Below are positions 21,956 to 34,974 of a stretch of 64,000 bases of DNA, in pieces. The stretch spans positions 101,448,515 to 101,512,514 of the forward strand of contig NC_073746.1 of assembly GCF_029784135.1 (NCBI RefSeq), in the 5' to 3' direction. The translations under genes and the position numbers were made by a program. The notes below the pieces were generated by a model, which was not told where the DNA came from, did no database searches, and saw only the letters and a program-made list of their open reading frames with translations. This DNA comes from Toxorhynchites rutilus septentrionalis. Its lineage: Eukaryota > Arthropoda > Insecta > Diptera > Culicidae. Numbering within the stretch: position 1 is the stretch's first letter; each line of letters starts with the position of its first letter.

Positions 21956-23460
21956 CAGTGATAGACATTCGTTTAGCCGCACTTGAAAAAAACCTTGAAA
22001 CACTTACAAAATAACTAGGAATGTTCTTTTTATCGGGATACTTATTTGCTGTAGTGATAGTATATTTAAGTCATTTTTATTGAAAGGACATGCGTCACAA
22101 TCACACACATACAAGGCGGCATCGGTGGATATAAACATTCAAACGTCTTTTTTTCCCGAGACATACGTTTAGCAGCAGGGCATAAAAAGCGAGTTTTCGC
22201 ATAATCACCAAGGCTATTTCTGTGTTTTTTGAGAAAAATACTTGGGAATGTTCAATTTACAAGATAAATATTAGATGTGCAACGTAAGAAGTTGTTCAGA
22301 TTAGTGATTTACGTAGAATTTAAAGGAATGGCGAAAGGTATTCTATTGACGGAAGAGGCGCGGAAAATATATCTTTATTATTCAGAAAATATATTATTTT
22401 ATTCAGTGAACAAAAGTTTTCTAATCGCTCGATCGTAACAAAAATTGGTCTATCTGAGAAAGTGGTACGGAATTTCTTTAAATAGTGCCAGAAATATGGG
22501 ATATAACGACCAACAAATGGGAACACCAAAGTTACTTTGCGTCTTAAAGGTCGAATAAGACACGAAGCAACCAGGAAACGATGTCCTGCTCATACATTAA
22601 GGCAGAATCGGTTGTTCCAGTAACGAAGAGGCATATTGCGCGCATCTTGAATGAGTCACCAAACATCATGTGGAAGAAACTTCAAGGGAAGCCGAAACTG
22701 ACCGCCACCCATAAGCAGAACCATCTCATTTTCGCCCGGCAATACATGGAATGAAAACTAGAATGGAGAAATGTTGCATTTTCCGGCGAAAAAAGTTAAA
22801 TTTGGATGGTCCGGACTGTTACAGTTGCTATTGGTACAATTTAAGTCAACGCATGCCGTGAGCTCGAAGCGAAACTTTGGGGGCGGAAGTTTGACAGTGT
22901 GGGGAGCCGTTTCCTATCACAGCAAGCTTCTCTTTTGTTGCATTTTCACCCGAATGAACTCCGAAAAGTATCTTCAATTACTGGAGAACGTTTTAATTGG
23001 CCAATTGAGAATAACGCTACCGAGGATGTCGTTTTTTCAGCAGGATTATGCATAGATCCACGTTTCCAAGCAATCGAAGGCATGGTTTGCCGAGAAGGAC
23101 ATTCCGCTTCTTGAATTACCTGCTGGCAGTCGATTGCCATCCCATAGAGAACCTATGGAGAATCTTGGCCGAGATGGTCTATGCAAACGGATGACAATTT
23201 GACAACATTTCCAGTCTCAAGACAGTAACTCAGCAATGTTGGGCTATAATTAATATGGCAACTCTTTAAAAGCTGTCTGACTCGATGCCAAATCGAGTTT
23301 TCAAAGTGATCCGAAATGGAGGTGGACATACTAAATATTAGCTACCGATTGGACTCGAAATTTACCGCACAAACAATAATGGAAACTGCTAAAGAAAGTT
23401 CAAATTCAGACTTACTTTTTAACCTAGATGTATCGGAGTGATAACAACAATTAATAAATT
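21956..23460 (+). mobile_element. Tc1-type transposon relic
   Basis: The left end is cagtgatagacattcgttta preceded by TA, matching Tc1-family terminal repeats. A subterminal partial repeat lies at about 22160-22175. It contains a decayed transposase gene. The right inverted repeat could not be placed. Confidence 0.75.
22329..23340 (+). pseudogene. Tc1 transposase, heavily mutated
   Basis: The frame starts MAKGILLTEEARKIYLYY, then has several stops. Later parts are plain in shifting frames: KWK/GKPKLTAT and the NLDGPD box (normally FSDEKKFNLDGPDG), KRNFGGGSLTVWGA, FFQQD (second catalytic Asp kept), WFAEKDIPLLE, an IENLW box carrying the catalytic Glu, and SMPNRVFKVI near the end. In the first box the sequence reads FSGE, so the first catalytic Asp is Gly. 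It is non-functional on both counts. Confidence 0.85.
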
Positions 23461-23769
23461 TTTATATTTCAAATCATTCATCAGTTAATTATCAGAGTGA
23501 TTTAATAATTTATAGTACATTTCGAATCATTTTATTATGAAAAAATATAAGTTTTAGCTTATTACTCACCCCCGGCGATTGAAATTACATAGGTTTGTGT
23601 TCCTGATTTAACGAAACCACCAAAATCTGAATCTGTACTGGAAACTAAGTAGAATAAATAGTAAAAGGAAAACTTAGTCACATAAACGATCATGCTTTTA
23701 CCAGAGATGCAATGAACCAGTGTATAAATAACTCAGCACATTTCGCGACAAATAGGCATAACACGAACA

Positions 23770-24400
23770 AACAAATTCCCAACAATCGATCAATTGTATT
23801 ATAGTGTATCCCACCGCTTAGAATCCTTTCGCTCTCTCAACAGTCGGTCGCAACCTCCAATCTGTTTAATATTGAATCGAAATCGATCAGATAATGCGAG
23901 ATATTACAATGAGCTGTCACACAATTCCAATTATGAAAAGGTACGATTCTCTTGGATCCAGCGGCGCGCCGATTTGAGGCGACCAGAAAGTGAAATCTTG
24001 AACTTCAAATCAATGCAAAACCTGCACAGCACGACACTAGGGAGCATTGTCATCGATGATGCCTCTTTTTCCCTGGTTTCCATCCTAGAATAAGCTGGAT
24101 CTACTGCTGCTGCTGCGGCTGCTGCTGCTGTGGTTTATTGGACGTGTGGGCTGCAACTGCAGCCGGGAGAATGTTGAACTTGTGGATGCCTCTCAAGCCG
24201 AAAACTGTTCTCCCTCTCCAGCGCGGGTGCATACGATTGATCTCTCACCTGTTCGAGACAAGTGGGAACTGTTTTATGCTACAATGGTAGACACACTGGA
24301 AATGATTTGCTCGTTTCAGCGCGGCTTGATGCTGCCGCCGGCAGGGTTGATACTTGAGACGTTTCTCTTTCGGAAGGCACAATAAAAATCGCAAATGTAT
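23770..24400 (+). other. Possible unidentified transcription unit
   Basis: A locally GC-richer island. One frame (23794-24093) and a second (24146-24385, containing CNCSRENVELVDASQAENC and ending LETFLFRKAQ) are both protein-like. They are separated by a CTG run (24103-24131), and a polyadenylation-like aataaa follows the second stop at 24381. No domain is recognised and no splice sites were settled. It could be a small host gene, a UTR or an old element. Confidence 0.25.
24103..24131. repeat. (CTG)n microsatellite
   Basis: A ctg run with one cgg interruption. Confidence 0.8.
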
Positions 24401-24690
24401 AGAAACTATAATTTATATAATGATTAATTATAGTTTTAATCCCAAGTAGCTGTTTCCTTTTGTACAAGTTTTAGAAAAATCGAACAGGGTCGGGCTAAAT
24501 CAGCTGTTTCCGGCTGTTTTATGGCGTGAAATAGGAAAAATTGAAACAGTTTTGGAAACCTAATTAAACCTTGTACAATGCCAAATCACTGCTTTGGAAA
24601 AATTATTTTTTTTTTATTTCTCCCAACTTTAAAAAAATAAACCTTTCATTTCAAAGAGTTTGATGTTATGTGTATAATCATACACATATA

Positions 24691-24706
24691 GGGGAAATGG
24701 GGGGAA
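24691..24706 (+). repeat. Pogo-like G-rich terminal repeat, solo end
   Basis: TA followed by ggggaaatggggggaa closely resembles both ends of the element at 49433-50976. No matching right end is visible downstream. Confidence 0.45.
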
Positions 24707-24783
24707 TGTGGTCACCCTAAGGAACATGCCCAATTCTTGTGTTCACATACCACTAAAATTCCCGTTCTTCGAAGAATATAGCT

Positions 24784-25534
24784 CCCAGAAAAAATATTCC
24801 ACCCCAACCAAAACCAAGCCTCATTTTTAAAAACGTTATGTGTTTCCTACTATTTACGTTTTTGTACGTATATGAAAATTTCAGCTACGATTCTAGGTGA
24901 ATAGGCCTAGCTCATTTCATACATGTACTTACTATTTCAATAATGATTTAAACAAATTTGGACAAAAAAAACACGCATAAATCTATCTCTTCTAGCATGA
25001 TATGTGCGAGTGACCACTTTACCCCACACAGGTGACCACTTTACCTTCTCACTAAAAAGATGTTCGATTTTTCAATCTCTTTCCAAATAAAAGTAAGTGT
25101 ACTATTTTTAATTTTCATAATAAGAACCATTTACTATCTCTTCTGGGTCGAAGAAGTAGCTCAACTTATTGTAGTTCAAGATAGTAAATGGTTCTTATTA
25201 TGAAAATTAAAAATAGTACACTTACTTTTATTTGGAAAGAGATTGAAAAATCGAACATCTTTTTAGTGAGAAGGTAAAGTGGTCACCTGTGTGGGGTAAA
25301 GTGGTCACTCGCACATATCATGCTAGAAGAGATAGATTTATGCGTGTTTTTTTTGTCCAAATTTGTTTAAATCATTATTGAAATAGTAAGTACATGTATG
25401 AAATGAGCTAGGCCTATTCACCTAGAATCGTAGCTGAAATTTTCATATACGTACAAAAACGTAAATAGTAGGAAACACATAACGTTTTTAAAAATGAGGC
25501 TTGGTTTTGGTTGGGGTGGAATATTTTTTCTGGG
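24784..25534. repeat. Perfect long inverted repeat, 356-bp arms, 39-bp spacer
   Basis: The left arm 24784-25139 and right arm 25179-25534 are exact reverse complements by base-by-base reading. The spacer is 25140-25178. Each arm contains two gtgaccactttacc motifs separated by a short spacer. There is no coding potential. It can form a complete hairpin. It may be a recent inverted duplication, a hairpin-RNA source, or an assembly/library foldback artefact. Confidence 0.9.
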
Positions 25535-25859
25535 TCAAAGCCACAAAAGAGACCCCTTTAGGAGCAGCAACTTTTAAAACAGAACATTGTCAATAGAAAT
25601 CCTCCACTGACCGCTTTGCCCCCCAAACAGCGAATTGCGAAAAATGCGAAATAATCGCTGAAATTGAACAAAATATCTGTTCACCTCCCCTAGAATATGT
25701 GAACAGTCGTCCAAACTGTTGATTTGTCGCAAATATCAGGTCAAATAAACTAAATTTCACTAGAAATTCCTTAAATTCGAAACACACAAAACTACGGCCG
25801 AGTTACGAATCGTTCGTTCTGAGAGTCGCGTAGGATTTTGCACTTCTGATAGGATTTGC

Positions 25860-26480
25860 GATTAAATGCTCCTCTAATTTACTCCAAACTTTGAAAAATC
25901 GGCTAGAAAAAACGGCTGAACGTATCAATAAGAAATGTTCACAGATGTTTAGGGAATACACTAGGCTAAAAAATTTGCCTGCAAACATTAGAACTTACTG
26001 CGATATTTGCAGAATTACAGTGGATTTTGTAAAGCACTATAAAAATCCTGCTTTTTGGCACTTTTTTAAAATCGATGCAAAAAAATTTAATATTTCTTTT
26101 TTCGTCAAAGTAATAAATTATCATTGTGCACAATTTATTGGAGCTTTGAAAATCGCCTTTCGATTTTCGGTGCAATGGTTGATTATTGAATTATTCATCA
26201 TCAAACACGAAGGGGTAATTTTTCATTCAAACTGAAATATCTCTGTGTGGGAAGGTCCTACAGGAACGTTCTTGGAACCAAATGAAAGCTGGTTGATAAG
26301 GTTAATTGGATTTTCTGTTGAGTTGGTTAGCAAAAAGTTTTGATGGTCCAGAATATTCTTGAAAAAAAACAAAGAAAAATCGATTTTTCATTTCTTCCCG
26401 ATATTGATGCCCACAAACCTACACACACCAGATAAAAATATGTACGTAAAATATTCTACTACCTGAGAATCGTAGCTTTT
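25860..26480. repeat. Copy of the foldback family also seen at 51600-53190
   Basis: Shares gctcctctaatttactccaaa, cctgcaaacatta, cctacaggaacgtt and aattggattttctgttga with the later copies. The open frame 25891-26235 lies within it and is not taken as a gene. Confidence 0.65.
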
Positions 26481-27086
26481 TTTCTCGTTTTTTTAACTAC
26501 TAGACCGATTCAGACGATCGACATATAATATTAAAGACAATAAGTTAGGCTTGCTCAAAAAAATATTACACTTGGAGGAAAATAGGATTTTACTATCGTA
26601 ATTATTGATTGTAATTGCTTTTCACAGTTTACATGGTTTCGGGACCAAGGAAAAGTCATTTTTGGATAAAAGGAGAAAAATTATATTTTGGACCATCGGC
26701 TGATTTCAAGAACGTTTTATAACTCAAGAACAAAAAATTACGCCTCTCTGAATTTCAGATACGTTATGTAAAAAAAAGTAGATGGGTCTGAGCCTTGGGG
26801 CACGGACGGGATCTAGACATAGGACTGAGATTATGTGTAGTAATTGCATTTGAATTGAATTTTTTTTTATTTTTCAAAATCTGTAATTTTTTCTCTTCTT
26901 ACACATCAAATGGAAACCGTTTCCTGTATGAACTTGTATCCTTTAAAGGGTTAGATGAGATAACTTGGTAGAATCCGGAACCACATTCTGTTCAAAAATG
27001 TACACAAAAATACCATTTAAGCCACTATTACTCTTTTATTCTGTTTATTAAATTATCCAGAAGAAGATCATCCTTTATCATTTAAG

Positions 27087-27641
27087 TTAAGATCTACATA
27101 AATATAGGCCTAAGTCAAATAAATCTATGACTACAGAAAATATTATAGATAAAAATAGCATTTTCTCCACGTTGTCCGGAACATTGTTTGTAATAACTTT
27201 ATAGCTCGGTGAGTATTCTATGGCCATGAGTGCTCTCTTGAGCGATCTATTAAGAATAGCTTGAGAGCTATCATAATCAGATATGCGTGAGTATAACATT
27301 TCGATATTCTAAATCAGCAGCCAGTTAAATTCATTAATTGTATTATTTACATACCAAACAACATGCTCGATATTATGACATCCTGGACCACAATTACACA
27401 AATTGTTGAATTGAGCATGAATTGATTGGGCAACATACAATACAATAAACGATAAATACCTATTATCGGTTAATGGAGAATCATTCAATATACGCATCAA
27501 CTCACATTGTGAGCTAACGCCCGAATTTAGGCAGAGAGATTGCTCGTTGCGTCGGGGATGATAGCGAGTGGTTAGTGCAATCGAAAGAAAACATACACAT
27601 TTTAATCGTCCAACTGTTAACTTTTTTTTTACTATATTCAC
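27087..27641 (-). pseudogene. Decayed non-LTR retrotransposon ORF2 C-terminus
   Basis: The minus strand reads a Cys-rich tail, NLCNCGPGCHNIEHVVW, equivalent to the DCGxGYHDIEHVVW segment at the end of I-type ORF2 (compare 1300-1400). It is preceded by an ELMRILND stretch comparable to ISRLMS. After a stop, the next frame continues to about 27087 with a diverged C-terminal tail. RT and RNase H are absent, as expected for a 5'-truncated insertion. Confidence 0.55.
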
Positions 27642-27771
27642 TGTTCATGTTTCAATCCAAAAAAATGCTGGATAAATTTCCTGTCTAATGATATATAATA
27701 TAACATATATCGCAAAAAACGATTTTGAGTAATACGCGTCTTAATGAATCGTTACATTTTTCGTAGAGTGA

Positions 27772-27784
27772 CCCCCCCCCCCCC
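27772..27784. repeat. Poly-C run
   Basis: Thirteen consecutive C. It may be length-unstable or a sequencing problem. Confidence 0.9.
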
Positions 27785-29538
27785 TATATAGAAATCAAAG
27801 ACATAGTCCTATGTCAAAACCTCAGTATTTAAGAAAAAATACAAAAAAATATTGTGCCCTTGGTCACGAGCCCATGAAAATCATAAAAAAACAAATACAA
27901 TCAAAAATTACGAAAACTAAATCCAATTTCTTAGCGAGTGTTATATTTTTTCAGAGAAGACTAGCTCATTATTTTCATTTTGGTATATAGATTGTCTGAA
28001 TCGGTTCGATGGTTTAAAAGCTATGAAAAAAAAAATTATATTGATATTGAAAGTTATAAAATTAATTTTTTTAACCACCCTAAAATGGAAATGGGCACCT
28101 TAATAAAAAATACAAAAAATACGGGTCTAATGTTTTGCGATAAAAACACCTTTACCACGTTTCATGAAAATCTGAGAACAACTATATCTGTTTGGCTGGA
28201 ATGACTGCTTATTTTTCTATATGTGAGAATAAGAAGATGAAGCATAAGAAAATGAAGAAAATAAGAATAAAAATCATAATTTCAACTCTGTTGGTCGGCA
28301 ACTGTACCACATGTTTTCGGAAAGCCTAATCAATACCGTTTATAAGAATATAATATATTTTGATGTTATTCTGATATTATGATCAAAACCAATTTTTTTC
28401 CCAAAAAAATGCATTTCTCGATATCATAGGTCCTAAGGCTTCAAACTTTTCTTAGTTAAAGTGTCTACTTTATATAGGAAATATAGAAAAACAGATCAGT
28501 GGCAGTCACTTTTCCGACTTTTGTCCGTCTAAAATAGTGCAATGGTACTCACTGAAGTTTTTTAAACAAATAATGTGTATTTCCTAATGTTCGTTTTGAT
28601 TACATTTTCAAACGACGACTTGAAAAATTTGAACATTTTGTTTATCTTGTTTGAACAATAATTTTTTCTTGTACAATGTTTAGTTAAGGTTTCAGAACTG
28701 TCTATTGACGATCTGTGCGATCATTATTTCTTGAAATATTCATAGAAAATAGAGCAATTTCTCATTCAATCAAATATTGAATGCTAATCCCTTGCTAGAA
28801 TACTATGAAAACCAAATGAAAGCCGAGTGATTGGATTCGTTATTGGTTTGGTTACAAAAATATTGTCTTCGTTCACAAAAGCTTTGAAAAATAATATAAA
28901 AAAGGGATTTTTTTTCGTCCCTGACTATTTTTTTCATGACACACACCTCAAGGAAAAAAAAATCCAAAATGTTAAATATTTATTATCTAGATATTGTTCT
29001 CGAGAAACTCTACAAAATCGCGATGTTACACCTTTCTCCTTTATTTTTTTAGTCGAGTGTATATTAAAATATGTATATATGTATTAAAATATGTAATGGA
29101 AAAAGTTCGTTTGCTTATTGGAATCTCGTTCTCAGTATATTTGTCTGTATATATCTGCTATGAATTGCTACTTTCAAATCATTCACCACCTCACACTACA
29201 TCCCTGCCGTCAAAGGTAGTGACCCACTGACGACGGGCCGAACGATTCGGCCAGCTGCTCATCTGCTGCTCTCGTGGTGTGGTATTCCTGTTGCTCACCA
29301 CCCCCCGCGGGCCGGTGTTCGGAGAGCGCCCCAACAGATCAATGAATGTACTTAGGAAAGACGATATCAATTTGATTTTAGTTAAACTAAGTAGCATGAG
29401 AAGCCCTCCGCTGACGCGAACCAGTCAATGGCGTAGGAACGAGTGAATGAAACGAAAAAAAAAAAATAAGCTAACACCACAACAATCCAGCAACAGAAGG
29501 AAAAAACGAATGGCGAGCGCCGAGAACGCCAGGAGATG

Positions 29539-29548
29539 CTATATAAAG
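29539..29548 (+). promoter_or_regulatory. TATA box and core promoter of the cuticle gene (proposed)
   Basis: ctatataaag lies about 190 bp upstream of the proposed ATG (29731). Initiation would be expected near 29565-29575. The DNA from about 29200 to 29520 is GC-richer than the region and unlike the surrounding repeats, as for a proximal regulatory region. The assignment depends on the first exon below. Confidence 0.55.
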
Positions 29549-29730
29549 CAAATCTTATTGTTGAAGGAGTACATTCCAAATTGTGCCTTCTTTTGTGCAA
29601 CCAAGTGTCATCGTCCTGTGTGGAGCAGCATTGTGCTGGGTCGAAGTGATCTCCTCAAATAGTTTATAGCCGAAGGACAATTTCTCCTCGTGATAAGTGT
29701 GATAGCGTGTGATAGCCAATTCTAACCAGG

Positions 29731-29739
29731 ATGAGAATT
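29731..29739 (+). CDS. Proposed first coding exon of the RR-1 cuticular protein
   Basis: Codons ATG AGA ATT are in a good context (accaggATG), followed directly by a consensus donor gtaagtg at 29740. Very short first coding exons that end within the signal peptide are usual in insect cuticular protein genes. Joined to the acceptor at 47680 (tttccgcag) in phase 0, the peptide starts [16 protein letters not shown], a normal signal peptide. A TATA box lies upstream at the right distance. No alternative in-phase ATG with a signal peptide was seen immediately upstream of 47681. Transcript evidence is needed to prove the splice. Confidence 0.65.
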
Positions 29740-30924
29740 GTAAGTGTTTTGTGAAAAATGTTGATTTGGGATTTTATCTGAAAAACTGTTGAAATGGACT
29801 GTTATTGATATGGAAATCTGCTTCAAGAGATTGTAATCAAACCAAATGTTCTAAACAATCTGCAGGTGCAATAAACTTGAAACGGTTGAATGAAGCATTC
29901 AAATTTCAAATGCGTCGTGTGTGTGTGTGGCAATTCTTCGAACAGATAGTACCGATATTAGTAGCCCCCCAAGAATTTGAACCATTGAGTCGGGGGAGAA
30001 GATGTGTAGAATTGTTCGAGATGTGAAGTAGGCCATCTTCAAATGGTGGTGGGCCAAATCGGGCACCTCAGGGCGCGCAGTGAAGTGGCAGCGCAGTCAC
30101 GGTTCATTGAAAGTTGCCGTTCGATTGTCGTTTTCATCTGCATCGATTGTTAAAGTATGTTCGGATGATGAAATCAACTTGTTACGAGAAAATGCCACTG
30201 CCTTCTGGGCTTCGGGGTGGTTTCAGCATGAGCATTTAGAAACGGTCTAATGATGAGGCGAGACGAATTTTTGGAAAATTCATGATATGAAGTGATTTTT
30301 GTTGCGATGAACGTGGAAATGATTGGAATATACGACGAATGCATTAGTGGTTTGTGTTAAACCATCAATTTTCTGAGTGATTGATTCCAACATTGAACAT
30401 TTTGCATAACAATTAGTATTCATGACTTTTCGCTAATATATTTCTCAAGTCGGTATCACATACGTGTATCCTGTGATTTTCTTTAATTATTTTCTGTGCG
30501 ATTTAGATTGTTAATCTGTGATATAATTTGAGATCTCGAAATCGGGCCGGATTGGGCAGTTGCCTAGAAAATGTTTTTCCTTTTGGGGCTTGCTGAATTC
30601 CACAATCTTTGACTTCGTATTTGTAAACCCAAGACTTTTGCTAGCAAATATTGTTATTGCAATTAGACACTTTCCTTGGTACCTCATCCGTAATTTTTTT
30701 TAATTATTATAATCACAGATTATTCATATTGAATATCTGTCCAGAATGACATTCTATTTGAATCGCAACAAGTTTTGCCTCAAATTAGTTTAAAAGCAAA
30801 GCATTTTAAAAATTCCGTGAATAGTAAAAATATAAAGTTTGATACTAGGACTGAATATTTTAAACTAAGAGAGTAAATTACCAACTTCAAATTTTTTAAT
30901 AGACAATACTGTTTGTTTGTGTCA

Positions 30925-31250
30925 AATGCGATATGATAGTGCAATTCCAAATGAAATCGAACTAAAAATGCAGATTTTAAAACCTTGTATTGTTGATTCG
31001 AACGAAAGTTTGTATTCCGTTTGGGTTGGAGGAAATATGAGTCTTCCACAGCATTTGAGAATTTTTTGACTCAAGTTTTGGCTGAACATTTGAAGACATG
31101 TGGGTTGATACAAAACGTAGCGATAATTTGTTACAACGTAACTCCTAAACATATAGTATAGCATATAATGATGAATTCGGAAAAGTTGTTGAAAATTATA
31201 AGCAAATTTATATAAATTCATGAACATGGTGGTATAACATGACAAACGTA
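30925..31250. repeat. Dispersed repeat, copy 2 (partner at 7365-7985)
   Basis: Reverse-complement match to 7841-7975, followed by caacgtaactcctaaacata in the same orientation as in copy 1. The internal order therefore differs between copies. Confidence 0.6.
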
Positions 31251-31529
31251 CTAAACGAGTCTATTTACTATAAAAAAGACAATAACTTAGAAATATTTCT
31301 TTGAATATCTCGAGAATGACTTAGAGGGAGATTGACAATGAGCTATTTTGTTTTGAATCAGAATTCATGACTTCTATTTTATACAAACAATAAAAAAATA
31401 TATATGTTTATATTAAAGATATCAGCCGGCCTCTACTTCGATTCTCTCCGATTTTTTTGAATCTTCGTACTTCTTGGTCGCAGCTTCTTAAAATCACAAT
31501 TCTCGTTATCAGATTACCAGTTTTAATTA

Positions 31530-31742
31530 CCACCAATTTTTTTTATAAGGACGCATTCAGAATCATTGACCTTTTTTGCAAAAACTCATAATTCGAAATC
31601 CAGATGTTCAATTGAAATATAATGTGCAGAAAAGTTTTTGGAAAATCAGTGAACTATTTATAAAAAATAACATTTTGAATACACAGTAAAAAATATTACT
31701 AAAAAATTTAATTTAAAATTAAAAATGTTTATAGCTTCAGAC
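31530..31742. repeat. Inverted-repeat arm (left) around the 31.9-32.8 kb repeat
   Basis: Reverse complement, diverged, of 32768-33010, including the aaaatgtttatagct / agctataaacattttt junction. Confidence 0.6.
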
Positions 31743-31872
31743 ATGACCCCTTCAATATTTTTTCAAATATTTTTATTAGAAAACATCGACATTCATTATC
31801 TAAAACTTGTAATATTTCGAGAACGGTTAGTCCTAGGAAAAAAACGTTACATATAGTTTTTCATGTGAAACT

Positions 31873-32770
31873 AGCTGACCCGGCAAACTTCGTTCCGCCC
31901 AAAATTTATTTTTCGTTATCACATTCACGTTTCTTACTAAGAACTGTTCATGGGTCTAATCGTAGAATTGTTCATTCATTGAAAAAAAATTACCTTTTGC
32001 TATAAAATTCCTAGTATTTCTACCAAAACTCGTCATTATAATATCAGATTATTTTAGGACACGATTCTCGTTCAAGATTTTTCAACCACTTGCATAACAT
32101 GTTCCTCCGTTACATGGAATAAATGTTTGGTACAGAAAATAAGATAGAATAAAGACAGCCCTAAATCGGACAATGTCTCTCTCGAGTTTTGCTCTTATCA
32201 ACATACTCGGCGATCCATTTTTATTTATATAGATAGAAGACGATATAGGAGTGCGTTTCATCACATCAAAATCCATTCCCATTTTCGAACGAAGATCAAT
32301 TTCGCTAGCGCAAACATCAAATGGACTAAAAATGCTTGTCAATATGTAATTGTAGAACTTATGCGAATTGAATTTTCCGAATTTTCCCATTTTCCTCCAG
32401 AGTTTCCCGAAATTTTTCAATTGTCATATTTGATGGGAAATGTATGTCATTTTGATGTTACCTCCTCTCCATTCCAGACGAGGGAGGGGTGTCATACCAT
32501 CATAGAAAAATTTCTCGTACATTCAAACTCTCACATCCCAGATTTGGCTCCATTTGCTTGATTAATTCTCGAGTTATGCAGAAGTTTGCATTTCATTAGT
32601 ATGGCAGCCTCCCCTTAGAGAGGGGGTGGAGTGTCTAACCACCATAGAAACATTTATTGTATCTTAAAACCTCCATATGCCTAATTTGGTTTAATTTTCT
32701 TGTTTAATTCTCGAGTAATGTAGAAGTTTGTGTTTCATTTGTATGGCAGACCCCTCCCCCCTTAGATGAG
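31873..32770 (+). repeat. Widespread insect repeat with tandem units at its end
   Basis: Begins tagctgacccggcaaacttc, a start I know from many insect genomes. A tttatatagatagaagacga segment follows. From about 32470 there are two diverged units of about 120-150 bp with tagaaacatttattg, attctcgagt and catttgtatggcag text. A second copy lies inverted at 19380-19990. The short frames inside it are not conserved enough to call genes. I do not assign a class with confidence. Confidence 0.65.
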
Positions 32771-33010
32771 CTATAAACATTTTTAATTTTAATTTTAATT
32801 TTTTAGTATGTTTTTTTTAATGGTGTGTTCAGAATGTTATTTTATCTAAATAATTCATTGAGTTTCCAACAACGTTTCTGTACATCATATTTAATTCAGG
32901 CATCTGGATTTCGATTTATGATATTTTTTTTTGCAAAATAGATAAATTATTTTTGATGCACTCTTTTTAAAAATCAGTCGTAATTAAAATTGATCATCTG
33001 AAAAGATTGT
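32768..33010. repeat. Inverted-repeat arm (right)
   Basis: Pairs with 31530-31742. Part of it (atctggat..., gtcgtaattaaaattgatc) also matches 20222-20350. Confidence 0.55.
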
Positions 33011-33610
33011 AATTCTGCCATAATTTTTTCAATGCTTGCTTAAGAGTTGATAACAGCATCCTTTAATTCAAAAAATTACAGTTCTAACGGGCTTTAAACA
33101 TAATAGAACTCATTTTTCTCTCAAAGTGATTTTCGATGTGATTTTCCACATCAGATTCATTGAGTTGAGTGCTTAGTGGTTGACTCAGATTAAGAAAACG
33201 GTTAGAAGAGCCTCGACAAAAAAAAATTTCGACAATTAATGCGATTTGAAGACATTTGGCATCTAAGAATAATTTTATGAAAACACCAATTTAATGTAAC
33301 CCCACACCTAAACAACCCACCTTCACCTTGGGTGATGGTTCGGTTTTCAAAAAAACTCAAACTTTGACGGCTGTGCGACACTAGTAAATGAAGTTCGATT
33401 GAGCTGATATTTTGCAAGGGGTAGCTTTTCGTGGGAATCAACACTGTTGTTGTGCAATAGTGACAACTATGTCACCCACTTGAAGCAAGATAGGGGTAGG
33501 ATACGTTATGTGATGATTTAAGCTGTGCATCCCATCCACTACTGCTGGTCAATAGTCGTGGGACGTTCTGGGATAACTCTTCGCTTTTTCACAGACGTTT
33601 TTTGTTCGTG

Positions 33611-33729
33611 AAATAGAACCAATGTTGTCGCCCTTCCGATGTGTAAAGTATGGAAATGTCTGATGCATTGTAGACAATATTTCACGAATACGACAACCCG
33701 TCGTCAATGCATTTAAAAAAACTAGACAG
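33611..33729. repeat. 119-bp direct repeat, first copy
   Basis: Identical to 33867-33985. The pair brackets a 137-bp segment copied from further downstream. Confidence 0.9.
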
Positions 33730-33866
33730 GCACAAAATGGGGGGGTGATCAGTTCGCCTTGCGACCATCTGAAAGTACACAGAGCAGCACAGGTCCGACC
33801 AGCTGTTCTAAAGTCCCACAGACATAATAAATCTAATTACAGTAGCTTGAGTCAACATCAAACACC
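33730..33866. repeat. Local copy of 35934-36069
   Basis: 136 bases match 35934-36069 in the same orientation with a single difference (ataataaatc versus ataagaaatc). It is placed precisely between the two 119-bp repeats. Confidence 0.9.
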
Positions 33867-33985
33867 AAATAGAACCAATGTTGTCGCCCTTCCGATGTGT
33901 AAAGTATGGAAATGTCTGATGCATTGTAGACAATATTTCACGAATACGACAACCCGTCGTCAATGCATTTAAAAAAACTAGACAG
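33867..33985. repeat. 119-bp direct repeat, second copy
   Basis: Identical to 33611-33729. Confidence 0.9.
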
Positions 33986-34974
33986 CTATTTCCGATGACA
34001 TGCATCTTTTAAGAGCACTTTTTTTTGGAAGACAATTAAAAGCTGCGAGTGACGATTTCCAAATGATACTCTTCGACGATGATAATGATTTTCTATTAAA
34101 ACAGTCTCAATCGTCAATGGAAGCTTCTGCTTTTCAAGTTGGAAGGGAACGACAGCTGATATGAACGAAGTTGAAGAATCGATTTTTCAGAACGCGTAGA
34201 TACTATATCGACTCACTTCTCTCTGATTGGTTAAAATGACAAAAAAAAACGAAAATATATTTTAGCTGAAGTGGATGGAACAACTATAAAATAATTTTCA
34301 TTTTATTTATTTTTTTAGTTTGGGAAATGACAAGCTCTGTCCAGTTGGATTATAAATTACAAAGAGATATTGCTTAATTTCTGCCAGAATTTGCACTGGA
34401 AACTTCTTCGAACAAATATACGATTCGTCTCGGCAAGGTGCTATTTGACAACTAGTATAATCGTGCATGATTCCCCAAGAAATAACTAATAATTTTCAGA
34501 CTTCATGAGCTGCACAGTACACAACGTTCATCAACGAATTCGATCATTTTTCTCATCTAAACGGATAAATTTGAGAATTTAGTGCGTTACTGAGAAAAAT
34601 TGGGCCACTATATGTTATTCCACAAAAAAAAATTCCATATTAATTGATCTTCAAATGTGCTTCAACCGGTTCCTAACATGTACATTACAATTTGTGATCC
34701 AATAGCCTTAGAATCGATCAATTGTTTTCCCGAATGAACGGTTGTAATAGATAACAAACAGTTCACGACGAGTGTCAGCCAAAGTAAACAAAATAAAAAT
34801 AAAAAATGTCATAATCAATAATTAACGCAAAAATGTGCTTAATCGATAGTAATAATATACTTATTCTCAATTCAAATGTACCTAACCGATCTAACATTTT
34901 TAGATTTAGACAATTTTATGACTAACTCTTATTGAAGTAGCATTTGCATATCATTTTCAGCAGAACATTGTGTA

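Noticed and set aside
25891..26235. 114-codon plus-strand frame
   Set aside because: Lies inside a dispersed foldback repeat and is not open in the other copies (52430-52690).
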